The notes under the pieces were generated by a model. The model was not told the DNA's origin and did not search any database. It saw nothing but the letters and a program-made list of their open reading frames with translations. The position numbers were made by a program, and so were the translations under genes. A stretch of 14,747 bases of DNA, taken from positions 1 to 14,747 of the forward strand of contig DAOUSD010000014.1 of NCBI GenBank assembly GCA_030627405.1, given 5' to 3'. This stretch comes from Deltaproteobacteria bacterium. Lineage in GTDB: Bacteria; Desulfobacterota; Desulfobacteria; Desulfobacterales; ETH-SRB1. Each line of letters opens with the position of its first letter. Positions within the stretch are counted from its first letter, which is position 1. Shown here in pieces: positions 5,914-12,050 of the stretch.

Positions 5914-6196
5914 CCACTAAATGCTAAGAAATAAATCAGTTATATTTGATATTAACGGTTCGTTTCTTGGTTGTTGTAATATCTTAATATTGCACTGTTT
6001 TTAATGAAAAGGCAAGAATTATATAATTCTAAGCGAGATAGGGGGAAGCGGGAATATTGGGGCTACAAATGTGGAAGAATCCATTGATTTTCTTTTGCGA
6101 TTTTTTCACCAGCAGCGGGTAAATTGCGAACTGTTCAAACATGCTCACATCTATGTTAAAGCCTGCCATCTTTCAAAAAGACCGCCGCTTTTAGCC
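5914..6196 (+). repeat. Dispersed long repeat R2 (near full length)
   Basis: A 283-bp copy of the element seen at 4623-4903, in the same orientation, with scattered single-base differences and a few more changes near CTATGTTAAAGCC. It contains TTGCGATTTTTTCACC at 6095-6110. It lies immediately downstream (minus sense) of the RloB-type gene and starts 8 bases beyond the nucleotidyltransferase remnant. Its reverse strand carries the 46-codon frame (6029-6169) that is also intact in R1. Confidence 0.9.
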
Positions 6197-6219
6197 GTCC
6201 GGGCCACAGCCGCTTTTGT
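6197..6219. repeat. Short GC-rich hairpin repeat, copy 2
   Basis: GTCCGGGCCA, CAGCCG and CTTTTGT follow in the same order as at 1002-1027, differing only by three missing single bases. It directly abuts the end of R2 and lies 5 nt from the stop of the RloB-type gene. Confidence 0.6.
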
Positions 6220-6224
6220 TTCTT

Positions 6225-6884
6225 TTATTCCTTCTTCAAATCTCGCAAATATTCCACCATGGAATGCACCAGGGTGGAAGGATTGTCGGTCCCGGAAGTT
6301 TGGTGGTATTGTTCGACACGGCGGGCATTCGTAATGGCGTTATCCAGCTTATCCTGCATCTTATAAAAAATATCCTGATCTCCCTTTTGGTATGCGGGAA
6401 GGTAGTTTTTCAATTCTTCGATAATCTTGGCACAGATAGAATCACCGGCAGGAGCATCAAACGGTTTGGTGGTGTATATAAAATGCAGCAACAGCCAAAA
6501 CTCAAAACAGGGAACTGAAGGAATGGCGAATATTTTACTTCCTTTGCCAAGCCTTATCCGGCGCATCTTATCCAGTGCCGCATTGTATGTTGTGTGCCTG
6601 TCTTGATCAAAGACGCAATAGACGCGATCAAATTCCTGTTCTCGTCGAAAAGTCTCAATGGCAAAATCCACAACGCTGAGAGGATCTGACCCGCGACCGC
6701 AAACCATCACGTTGGCATTGCTCAACCGGAATGCCTTTTTCAATTCGCTAAAATAATTTGGTTCGGTTTTTGCTCCCTCGCAAACGATTAGTATCACATC
6801 ATATGGAGCCTTCATTGCACGCCTGCGTCGCAATAACCTGGCCTTACGCTCTTTTCTCTTATGAAACAGGTTGTCGGTACCCAT
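6225..6884 (-). CDS. rloB: RloB-family protein (Toprim-like defence effector)
   Basis: A 219-aa protein (from the ATG at 6884) with the RloB pattern: basic N-terminus (HKRKERKARLLRRRR), a Toprim-like first strand ILIVCEGAKTEPNYF with Glu36, an acidic strand VYCVFDQD with Asp93 and Asp95, then AIPSVPCFEFWLLLHF and the C-terminal NPSTLVHSMVEYL. Glu plus DxD is the metal-binding set of Toprim nucleases, so nuclease activity is plausible. The ATG shares its A with the ATPase stop (TGATG), with GAGG 5 nt upstream. A TTG one codon earlier is also possible. AbiL and RloA-RloB pairs have this ATPase/RloB layout, and PARIS and Gabija pair an ATPase with a Toprim domain in other arrangements. I infer an anti-phage pair. 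Confidence 0.85.
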   Translation of the reverse strand: MGTDNLFHKRKERKARLLRRRRAMKAPYDVILIVCEGAKTEPNYFSELKKAFRLSNANVMVCGRGSDPLSVVDFAIETFRREQEFDRVYCVFDQDRHTTYNAALDKMRRIRLGKGSKIFAIPSVPCFEFWLLLHFIYTTKPFDAPAGDSICAKIIEELKNYLPAYQKGDQDIFYKMQDKLDNAITNARRVEQYHQTSGTDNPSTLVHSMVEYLRDLKKE

Positions 6885-8155
6885 CAAAACCTCAATTCTC
6901 CTGGAAAGGGTAAAGCTCCATATCTGCCATATAAATAGCCTTTTTGCAGGGCCTCGCCCTTTCGTGGTTTATAGTCTGATAGCGGATAGAGGCGGGTGGC
7001 ATTTTCCGCATCCTTTTCAACAAACCATACCTGATCCCGCCGCATGAGAGTTTGATCCAGAACCGTGGTATCATGGGTAGTAAAAACCAACTGGGCGTTG
7101 TGTCGATTTGTTTCGGGGTTATGGAACAGATTCAAAAGAAATCGGACCAAGTGAGGATGCAGGCTTGTATCCAGTTCATCCACAAAGAGAACAAGACCAT
7201 TGTCCAGGACATTCAGCCATGGGCCTGCCATGGCAAAAAGCTTGCGGGTACCTGCGGACTCTTCCTCGAATTCAAGAGCCACATCTTTCCCTGTATCGGA
7301 AGATGGATGCATAAAAAATAGACTGGTCAGTTTCTTGCCATCGAGCTCTTTGCTGATTTCTTTTTTAATGTTTTGCGGCATTTCGGCGGGCAAGTCCTTC
7401 GTGGAAAATTCTTTTTTCTCCAAAAAGATATCGGTAATCGACAAATCCGCTGCATTCATAAACTTGAGGATTTTCTTTTTCTTCTCTTCCTTTTCACATT
7501 CGCTGGTGCTGAACCCTGGATGAAGGTTTCCTCCCTGATCGATAACATGCAGCTTATGATCAAACCAGTTGAATACGGGCTTAAGCTGTTCATTGTTCAA
7601 CTGAATCGCGGTTGAAAGGAAAAGCGCATTGCTGCGAGTCGCCTCCTGCCAGACCTTGCGGCGGCCGGTGAATTTAGGCCCAAAATACCAGACATCCTTT
7701 TGGGTCTCGGGATCGAAGTTTCGTTCAAACCACTTTTGCGCCCTGCCTTCGGGATAGGCAAACAACCATTCCCAGGTTACTCTTTCGGGAGTTACGGCAA
7801 AACCATACTGATAACGGATACCGTCCTGAATAAACAGGACTTCAAACTCGGAAGGGTTTTGGCTGCCTTGCATGTTAAATAGAAACGGTGTTGTGTCAAT
7901 TTTCTCGCCTTCCTGGCTTTCTTTGGCTGAAGACGAGACAAAACTCTTCATAAAAGCAATGGCTTGGACCAGGTTGCTTTTGCCGGCGGCGTTTGGGCCA
8001 TAAACAACGGCAGAGCGAAGAAGGCGCGGCAAATTTGATGCAGGTGAGACAAAAGTGTTTTCTTCTTGCAATTCGCTGGAGGTGTTTGCCGTCAGAGTCA
8101 GCTTCTGGGGTGGCTGAAAAGACCGATAATTGGTGATGCTAAATTCAATAAGCAT
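6884..8155 (-). CDS. AAA_15/AAA_21 ATPase of an RloAB/AbiL-like defence pair
   Basis: A 423-aa ABC/SMC-like ATPase. It opens MLIEFSITNYRSFQ. Walker A is GPNAAGKSN (53-61), a signature-like ESAGTRKL lies at 299-306, Walker B is VLFVDELDTSLHPH with Asp326-Glu327, and the switch histidine is in FTTHD (His361). The signature sits close before Walker B, as expected for OLD/RecF-like ATPases of COG1106, so all ATPase elements look intact. The insert at about 90-290 is the variable region. AAGGGGGC precedes the ATG. It overlaps the RloB gene by one base. In related systems the ATPase senses phage and controls the Toprim partner. That role is inferred here from the family and the pairing. No toxin-antitoxin or modification gene is fused to it. 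Confidence 0.85.
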   Translation of the reverse strand: MLIEFSITNYRSFQPPQKLTLTANTSSELQEENTFVSPASNLPRLLRSAVVYGPNAAGKSNLVQAIAFMKSFVSSSAKESQEGEKIDTTPFLFNMQGSQNPSEFEVLFIQDGIRYQYGFAVTPERVTWEWLFAYPEGRAQKWFERNFDPETQKDVWYFGPKFTGRRKVWQEATRSNALFLSTAIQLNNEQLKPVFNWFDHKLHVIDQGGNLHPGFSTSECEKEEKKKKILKFMNAADLSITDIFLEKKEFSTKDLPAEMPQNIKKEISKELDGKKLTSLFFMHPSSDTGKDVALEFEEESAGTRKLFAMAGPWLNVLDNGLVLFVDELDTSLHPHLVRFLLNLFHNPETNRHNAQLVFTTHDTTVLDQTLMRRDQVWFVEKDAENATRLYPLSDYKPRKGEALQKGYLYGRYGALPFPGELRF

Positions 8156-8188
8156 GATGCCCCCTTAAATTTAATTTAGCGTTGATTG

Positions 8189-8208
8189 TTGCATAAAAAT
8201 TGCATAAA
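8189..8208. promoter_or_regulatory. Direct repeat TTGCATAAA upstream of the ATPase-RloB operon
   Basis: TTGCATAAA occurs twice (8189-8197 and 8200-8208) with an 11-bp period, about one helical turn, 34 nt before the ATPase ATG. A minus-strand promoter probably overlaps it (TTGTGC, 17 nt, TGCAAT is one reading), so the repeats could be an operator. I see no matching regulator gene next to it. Confidence 0.4.
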
Positions 8209-8282
8209 TCAAGATAAAACTGCACAAGCTCATTTTTTTATACGTCCTGTCCCGGTAAAAGTCGTGGAATCTATGGGATGTT

Positions 8283-8346
8283 CCTCAGTTTATAAGTTTA
8301 TATCGTCAAGAAGTAACCATTGGTTACCCCTTGCGATTTTTTCACC
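8283..8346 (+). repeat. Partial dispersed repeat (R4a) with 8-bp duplication and palindrome
   Basis: CCTCAG and TCGTCAAG flank AGTTTATA duplicated in tandem (8287-8302). The related copy at 9255-9274 has AGTTTATA once. A perfect palindrome, GTAACCATTGGTTAC (8313-8327), and the shared word TTGCGATTTTTTCACC (8331-8346) follow. It lies between the ATPase promoter region and repeat R3. Confidence 0.75.
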
Positions 8347-8367
8347 AATTATTTTTTACTGCCCAAT

Positions 8368-8508
8368 ATTAAATGTTAAGAAATAAATCAGTGATATTTG
8401 ATATTAACAGGTCGTTTCTTAATTGTTGTAATGTCTTAATATTGCACTGTTTTTAATGAAAAGGCAAGAATTATATAATCCTAAGCGAGATAGGGGAAAG
8501 CGGGAATA
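8368..8508 (+). repeat. Dispersed long repeat R3 (first half only)
   Basis: A 141-bp copy matching the first half of R1 and R2, from ATTAAATGTTAAG through CTAAGCGAGATAGGGG to CGGGAAT, where similarity ends. The TTGCGATTTTTTCACC box lies before this segment (8331-8346) rather than after it as in R1 and R2. The rest of the 454-nt gap (8509-8609) shows nothing I recognise. Confidence 0.9.
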
Positions 8509-8609
8509 ACAGATAAACTCACAGCGGGTTGAGATAGTTCGAGAGAAAGGGAATTAGGGCATCTTCAACAAATTAGATAAATGCAAAATTCTTTAGCAAA
8601 AAGTTTTCA

Positions 8610-8879
8610 TTATTCAAAAAGATCAGAGTGAGTGCCTGTTCTTTCAAAAATGATTTCATTTTCCATTATTTTGTAGATTAACAGCAAGTCTGGTTCGATG
8701 TGACATTCTCGCCTGTTCTTATAGTTACCAAGTAGCCGATGATTTTTATAACGTGCTTCGAGCCGTTTTTCAGTTATGAGCTTTCGGATGACTCTTTTAA
8801 TCTTTTCGTCTGATTTTCCACGCTTTAACATCTTTTTAAGGTCTTTCGCGAATTGCTTGGTGTAAGATGGTATAAGCAT
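8610..8879 (-). CDS. yafQ: YafQ-type mRNA interferase toxin
   Basis: An 89-aa protein with the YafQ pattern: a helical basic N-terminus (YTKQFAKDLKKMLKRG), then NHRLLGNYKNRRECHIEPD, LLLIYKI and the ending ERTGTHSDLFE. The residues used for catalysis in E. coli YafQ (His50, His63, Asp67, His87) correspond here to His47, His60, Asp64 and His84, a constant offset of three, so the active site is complete. YafQ cuts mRNA in frame at the translating ribosome. The ATG follows the antitoxin stop with no gap (TAAATG). The last residues FE are normal for the family. Confidence 0.9.
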   Translation of the reverse strand: MLIPSYTKQFAKDLKKMLKRGKSDEKIKRVIRKLITEKRLEARYKNHRLLGNYKNRRECHIEPDLLLIYKIMENEIIFERTGTHSDLFE

Positions 8880-9140
8880 TTATATCCCCAGCTTTTTAAA
8901 CATATCATCAGCCCCATCACAGCGGATAAGATTTCTCTTTATATCAGTCTCTTTAAAGACTTTCTCCGTTGTTTTATTGGGGATTACAACATTAAAAGGT
9001 AACCCTTTTCTCATTTTAATTTGACGATAGAATAAATTGATTGCCTCGGTAGTTGACAAACCAAGTTGTTTGAAAAGTTTTTCCACTTCTGCCTTTAATT
9101 CTGGTTCGATTCTAGCCCTGACCGTTGAAATTTTTGCCAT
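8880..9140 (-). CDS. dinJ: DinJ/RelB-type antitoxin
   Basis: An 86-aa protein starting MAKISTVRARIEPELKAEVE, a ribbon-helix-helix DNA-binding segment, with GLSTTEAINLFYRQI as the second helix and GLPFNVVIPN after it, all typical of RelB/DinJ. The C-terminal part wraps the toxin. An open frame extends 38 codons upstream to 9254, but that extension only translates the operator repeats. The ATG at 9140 has AGGAGG (9148-9153) 7 nt ahead, so it is the real start. As a ribbon-helix-helix repressor it should bind the repeats at 9163-9217 and control its own operon. Confidence 0.9.
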   Translation of the reverse strand: MAKISTVRARIEPELKAEVEKLFKQLGLSTTEAINLFYRQIKMRKGLPFNVVIPNKTTEKVFKETDIKRNLIRCDGADDMFKKLGI

Positions 9141-9162
9141 ATTTTTACCTCCTTTAATATAG

Positions 9163-9217
9163 CCCATATAGGCCATATAGGCCATAAATGTCAACAATTT
9201 TATGTAGCCCATATAGG
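9163..9217 (-). promoter_or_regulatory. Promoter with tandem operators of the dinJ-yafQ operon
   Basis: The minus strand has a -35 TTGACA (9189-9194) and a -10 TATATG (9165-9170) with an 18-nt gap. Copies of CCTATATGG cover it: 9163-9172, 9173-9181 and a distal copy at 9208-9217, plus a degenerate one at 9182-9190. The first two copies sit on the -10 region. The 9-10-bp spacing suits adjacent binding of a ribbon-helix-helix repressor. Confidence 0.75.
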
Positions 9218-9254
9218 AACTTCTAAAAAATGAGAAAGTGGGCTTAGTGGACAT

Positions 9255-9308
9255 CCTCAGTTTATATCGTCAAGGAATGAATATTGATTTTCTTTTGCGG
9301 TTTTCTCC
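9255..9308 (+). repeat. Partial dispersed repeat (R4b)
   Basis: CCTCAGTTTATATCGTCAAG (9255-9274) matches 8283-8310 without its 8-bp duplication. It is followed by TTGATTTTCTTTTGCG (9284-9299), which matches R1 (from 4793) and R2 (from 6084). It ends a few bases before the ATPase stop. Confidence 0.75.
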
Positions 9309-9314
9309 CTATCC

Positions 9315-10457
9315 TTACACAAACTCCGAAAGAAACAAGTGGGCTGAACATAGCCTGATACCTTCCTTTGTGATCAGATCCATATCATTCTCAAGTGATA
9401 CCTGTGTGGCCTGCACGGAAGGGAAGCGAGTTTTCAGGTAGTTGAGCGGCCGGCTGATATCTCTGCCGGAATTCTTTTTGCATTCGACAAAATGGAGAGG
9501 ATTTCCATCTTCAACAATCACGAAATCCACCTCTCGTCTGTCCACGTCCCTGAAATATCGAAGCTCTATATCCCGGCCTTCGGTGTCCTGGAGAAAAAAA
9601 CACCATTTCAGAAGATGGCAGGCCATGAGGTTTTCAAATCTCTTTTCCGTATCGCTGACCACTGTCCAGTCAAGATGGTAGTGCTTTGCCTCTTTTTTGA
9701 CTGCCCTTATCATGGGTGCTCCAAACGGATATATCCGGAAAATCATATAGAGATTTTCGAGCATGCCGATCCACCGCGATACGGATTGATGTGAGACTTG
9801 TAAGTCTTCTCTCAGCGCATTGATTGAGAGTGGAGAACCAACCAGTTCAGGAAGACGAAGCACCATTTTTTCAATAATGCCCAGGTCCCGAACGTTCTCA
9901 AGATCGGCCAGTTCTTCCCTGACAATTCGTGAGCGGTATTCTCTGCTCCATCGTTTACTCTGTTTTTCCGACTGCAGCATGAAAGGTTCGGGAAATCCGC
10001 CATAGACCAGAAGATCCCGCACCGTTGATGGCGCCGGCATAGCCAGTTCGGCATATGTCAGCGGAAAAAGCCGGAAAAAATGATACCGCCCCTGAAGGGA
10101 ATCGCCCCCACGACGGTAATGGTCAAGCCGCGCACTGCCGGTAACAAGAATGTTAAGTTCATTGCCGCGTTTATCATACAGGCCTTTTACCACCTGTCGC
10201 CACCGCGAATACTTGTGAATTTCATCGAGAATTAAATATCCAGGCCCTGCGGGGAATCGCTCAATGAGAATATCCTCCCTGTCCTCTGCCGCATCCCAGT
10301 TCAGATAACGCGTTTTTGTGTCAAACCCCGCCTCATGGCAAAGCTGCTTCGCCATCGTAGTTTTTCCGGTCTGTCGCGGCCCACCGACAAAGACCATCTT
10401 ATGTTTTAAATCGTCGGATACATTTTTTTCGATATACCTGGGTAGATAATCAACCAA
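9315..10457 (-). CDS. AAA_14/DUF4143 ATPase
   Basis: A 380-aa protein. The N-terminal P-loop domain has GGPRQTGKTT (25-34), Walker B LILDEIH with Asp78-Glu79 and a sensor strand NILVTGSARLD. The middle has a winged-helix-like stretch (INALREDLQVSHQSVSRWI). The C-terminal DUF4143 part carries EVDFVI (Asp311) and VECKK (Glu325, Lys327), a PD-(D/E)XK-like core. The family is widespread and its function is poorly known. Start choice: GGAGG (10463-10467) lies 5 nt before a TTG at 10457, which gives LVDYLPRYIEK, the usual family opening. The frame extends to 10481 but would place the ribosome-binding sequence inside the gene. It has its own promoter and operator-like repeat, so it is a single-gene unit next to the GRE operon. 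Confidence 0.85.
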   Translation of the reverse strand: MVDYLPRYIEKNVSDDLKHKMVFVGGPRQTGKTTMAKQLCHEAGFDTKTRYLNWDAAEDREDILIERFPAGPGYLILDEIHKYSRWRQVVKGLYDKRGNELNILVTGSARLDHYRRGGDSLQGRYHFFRLFPLTYAELAMPAPSTVRDLLVYGGFPEPFMLQSEKQSKRWSREYRSRIVREELADLENVRDLGIIEKMVLRLPELVGSPLSINALREDLQVSHQSVSRWIGMLENLYMIFRIYPFGAPMIRAVKKEAKHYHLDWTVVSDTEKRFENLMACHLLKWCFFLQDTEGRDIELRYFRDVDRREVDFVIVEDGNPLHFVECKKNSGRDISRPLNYLKTRFPSVQATQVSLENDMDLITKEGIRLCSAHLFLSEFV

Positions 10458-10481
10458 TTTTACCTCCATCAGAAAATACAA

Positions 10482-10534
10482 GCGAGTAATTTACGATAAG
10501 GATAAATATACTCGCCTTTGTTCGGAACTGTCAA
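10482..10534 (-). promoter_or_regulatory. Promoter and inverted repeat of the DUF4143 ATPase gene
   Basis: On the minus strand the -35 is TTGACA (10529-10534) and the -10 is TATATT (10505-10510) with an 18-nt gap, a good sigma-70 promoter. The inverted repeat GCGAGTA (10482-10488) / TACTCGC (10509-10515) has one arm touching the -10 and the other just downstream of the likely start of transcription, the usual place for a repressor operator. Confidence 0.7.
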
Positions 10535-10570
10535 TGTAAAAAATAGGGGACCTGTACGATTTCGAGGCGC

Positions 10571-11491
10571 TTAATTTTTCAGTCTGGCAAATATTTCCCC
10601 AAACTTTTTTTCTTCCTCCATCCTCATCATAGTACGAGGAATATCAGGAGGGATATCTTTCCCTATGGCGATTCTTTTTGCTATTCCGCCGGGGTTGTAA
10701 GGCAGGAGTTCGCACGCGGTAATTCCTGCGCTTTTCAGGAAGCGGACTATCTGAGTCAGGTTGTCGGTTGTTGCCGTAATTTTGGGTACAAGGGGCAGCC
10801 TTGGTATGATTCTGACGTCTGGCTCCTTTACAAGATCAGCAAGATTACTCAATATCTGTTTATTACTTCTTCCGGTATATTGTTCATGTTTACGAGGATC
10901 GTACAATTTAATATCATAAAAAATTAGGTTAATATATGGCAGAAGTTTTGTTTTAAACTCATCAAGGTTAAACATCCCGGACGTCTCTATTGCAATGTGG
11001 ACATTATTCGCCTTTAATTCCTTCATGACTTCACCAACGTAATCCATATAGAGCGTTGGCTCACCGCCAGAAAAGGTTACGCCCCCTTTTGAGGTTTCAT
11101 AAAAAATATGATCACTCAGGAGTATTTCAATCAAGTTGCTGACGGAATAGTATTTGCCGACAATCTTGAGTGCTGTTGTCGGGCACTCTTCAGCGCATTT
11201 GCCGCAGGCCGTGCACCTGTCCCGGATGATCCTGCCAGTATCTTCTAAACTTATGGCGTCCTCCGGACAAATCGCCTTGCAGTCGCCGCAGTTGATACAA
11301 AGCTGGGGATAAAAGGCAATCTCTCTGCCACTCTTTATAGACTCCGGATTATGGCACCAGAGGCAGGAAAGAGGGCATCCTTTCATAAATACAGTGGTTC
11401 TTATACCTGGCCCGTCATCAAGGGCAAAGTGGTGTATATCGAATATTAAGGGCTTGCGCTGGACATGGAGTAGTTTTTCATTTTCGTTCAT
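10571..11491 (-). CDS. Glycyl radical enzyme activating enzyme (radical SAM)
   Basis: A 306-aa protein. The radical-SAM cluster motif is GCPLSCLWCHNPE (Cys39, Cys43, Cys46), preceded by the activase opening FALDDGPGIRTTVFMKG. Two ferredoxin-like 4Fe-4S motifs follow: Cys65, 68, 71, 75 (CINCGDCKAIC) and Cys93, 96, 99, 103 (CTACGKCAEEC). The SAM-binding SGGEP is at 141-145. The product takes a hydrogen atom from the glycine of the partner GRE through a 5'-deoxyadenosyl radical. Two extra clusters are normal for activases of GREs other than pyruvate formate-lyase. It overlaps the SCP2-like gene by 4 nt (ATGA) and ends the operon. I see no clear terminator. Confidence 0.9.
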   Translation of the reverse strand: MNENEKLLHVQRKPLIFDIHHFALDDGPGIRTTVFMKGCPLSCLWCHNPESIKSGREIAFYPQLCINCGDCKAICPEDAISLEDTGRIIRDRCTACGKCAEECPTTALKIVGKYYSVSNLIEILLSDHIFYETSKGGVTFSGGEPTLYMDYVGEVMKELKANNVHIAIETSGMFNLDEFKTKLLPYINLIFYDIKLYDPRKHEQYTGRSNKQILSNLADLVKEPDVRIIPRLPLVPKITATTDNLTQIVRFLKSAGITACELLPYNPGGIAKRIAIGKDIPPDIPRTMMRMEEEKKFGEIFARLKN

Positions 11492-11949
11492 GCCCTGCCT
11501 GCTACTATTAATTGCAGATGTTTAGCCATATAAGCAAATTTATAAAGATAGTTAAGATTGCCGTCAATGGTTACATCCTGCCTCAGAATTGAACCAAGGA
11601 TATCGGGTTTTGGTGAAAGGAGATAGTCCATAAGCGCCTTTGAATTGCGGAACGTCACGGTGATATTTGTCCTGTCTATAGCCTTTTCATAGACTTTCAT
11701 TCGGTTGTCTCGAAAAACAGCAGCCACTGTAATCTTGTTATCTCTGCTCTTAAAAAGATATCTGCCGTTAAAGTTTTCGATGTTTCTTTTAAAGTCTTTA
11801 TTAAGAAAGAAAACCAGGCTCATTAATTTCAGCAGCCGTTCGAGGAACTCTTCTGCAAACTCAGATTCAATGCAGTTGAGAAAACTTTTTTGCAAAATTT
11901 TTACCCGGATATTCCGCAGCAGAATAAAATTTGAAATATTTTCCAGCAT
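11488..11949 (-). CDS. SCP2-like (sterol-carrier fold) protein in GRE operon
   Basis: A 153-aa protein. The N-terminal 45 residues are helical. From about 55 the sequence looks like an SCP2 domain: NFNGRYLFKSRDNKITVAAV, FRDNRMKVYEK, NITVTFRNSKALMDYLLSPK, DILGSILRQDVTIDGNLNYL and YKFAYMAKHLQL. SCP2 domains form a hydrophobic tunnel that binds lipids or acyl-CoA. It has a single cysteine, so it is not an iron-sulfur small subunit like those of benzylsuccinate synthase or hydroxyphenylacetate decarboxylase. The ATG at 11949 has AGGAGG 5 nt upstream. A GTG one codon earlier is too close to it. Overlap with the activase gene shows coupled expression. I infer a role in handling a hydrophobic substrate or product of the GRE. 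Confidence 0.7.
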   Translation of the reverse strand: MLENISNFILLRNIRVKILQKSFLNCIESEFAEEFLERLLKLMSLVFFLNKDFKRNIENFNGRYLFKSRDNKITVAAVFRDNRMKVYEKAIDRTNITVTFRNSKALMDYLLSPKPDILGSILRQDVTIDGNLNYLYKFAYMAKHLQLIVAGRA

Positions 11950-11962
11950 CACAACCTCCTAG

Positions 11963-12039
11963 CGCCCTTAGGGCGAGCTGTTGAGCTGTTGAGCTGTTGA
12001 GCTGTTGAGCTTATTAGCTTATTAGCTTATTAGCTTACC
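11963..12039. repeat. Two adjoining octamer tandem arrays and a small palindrome
   Basis: CGCCC-TTA-GGGCG (11963-11975) is followed by four exact GAGCTGTT units (11975-12006), a joining G, and three AGCTTATT units plus AGCTTACC (12008-12039). It fills the 100-nt gap between the GRE stop and the ribosome-binding site of the SCP2-like gene. The exact repeats suggest slippage-prone, length-variable DNA. It is non-coding, so changes would alter spacing or mRNA folding, not a reading frame. Confidence 0.9.
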
Positions 12040-12050
12040 AGACTATCACG

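Noticed and set aside
6071..6334. Plus-strand ORF of 87 codons over the end of R2 and the RloB gene
   Set aside because: It runs from repeat sequence into the reverse strand of a well-supported gene and has no homologous continuation in R1.
8880..9254. Longer antitoxin ORF starting at 9254
   Set aside because: The extra 38 codons cover the promoter and the CCTATATGG operators. A strong AGGAGG precedes the ATG at 9140.
11963..12039. CRISPR array
   Set aside because: The units are 8 bp with no spacers. This is a simple tandem repeat.
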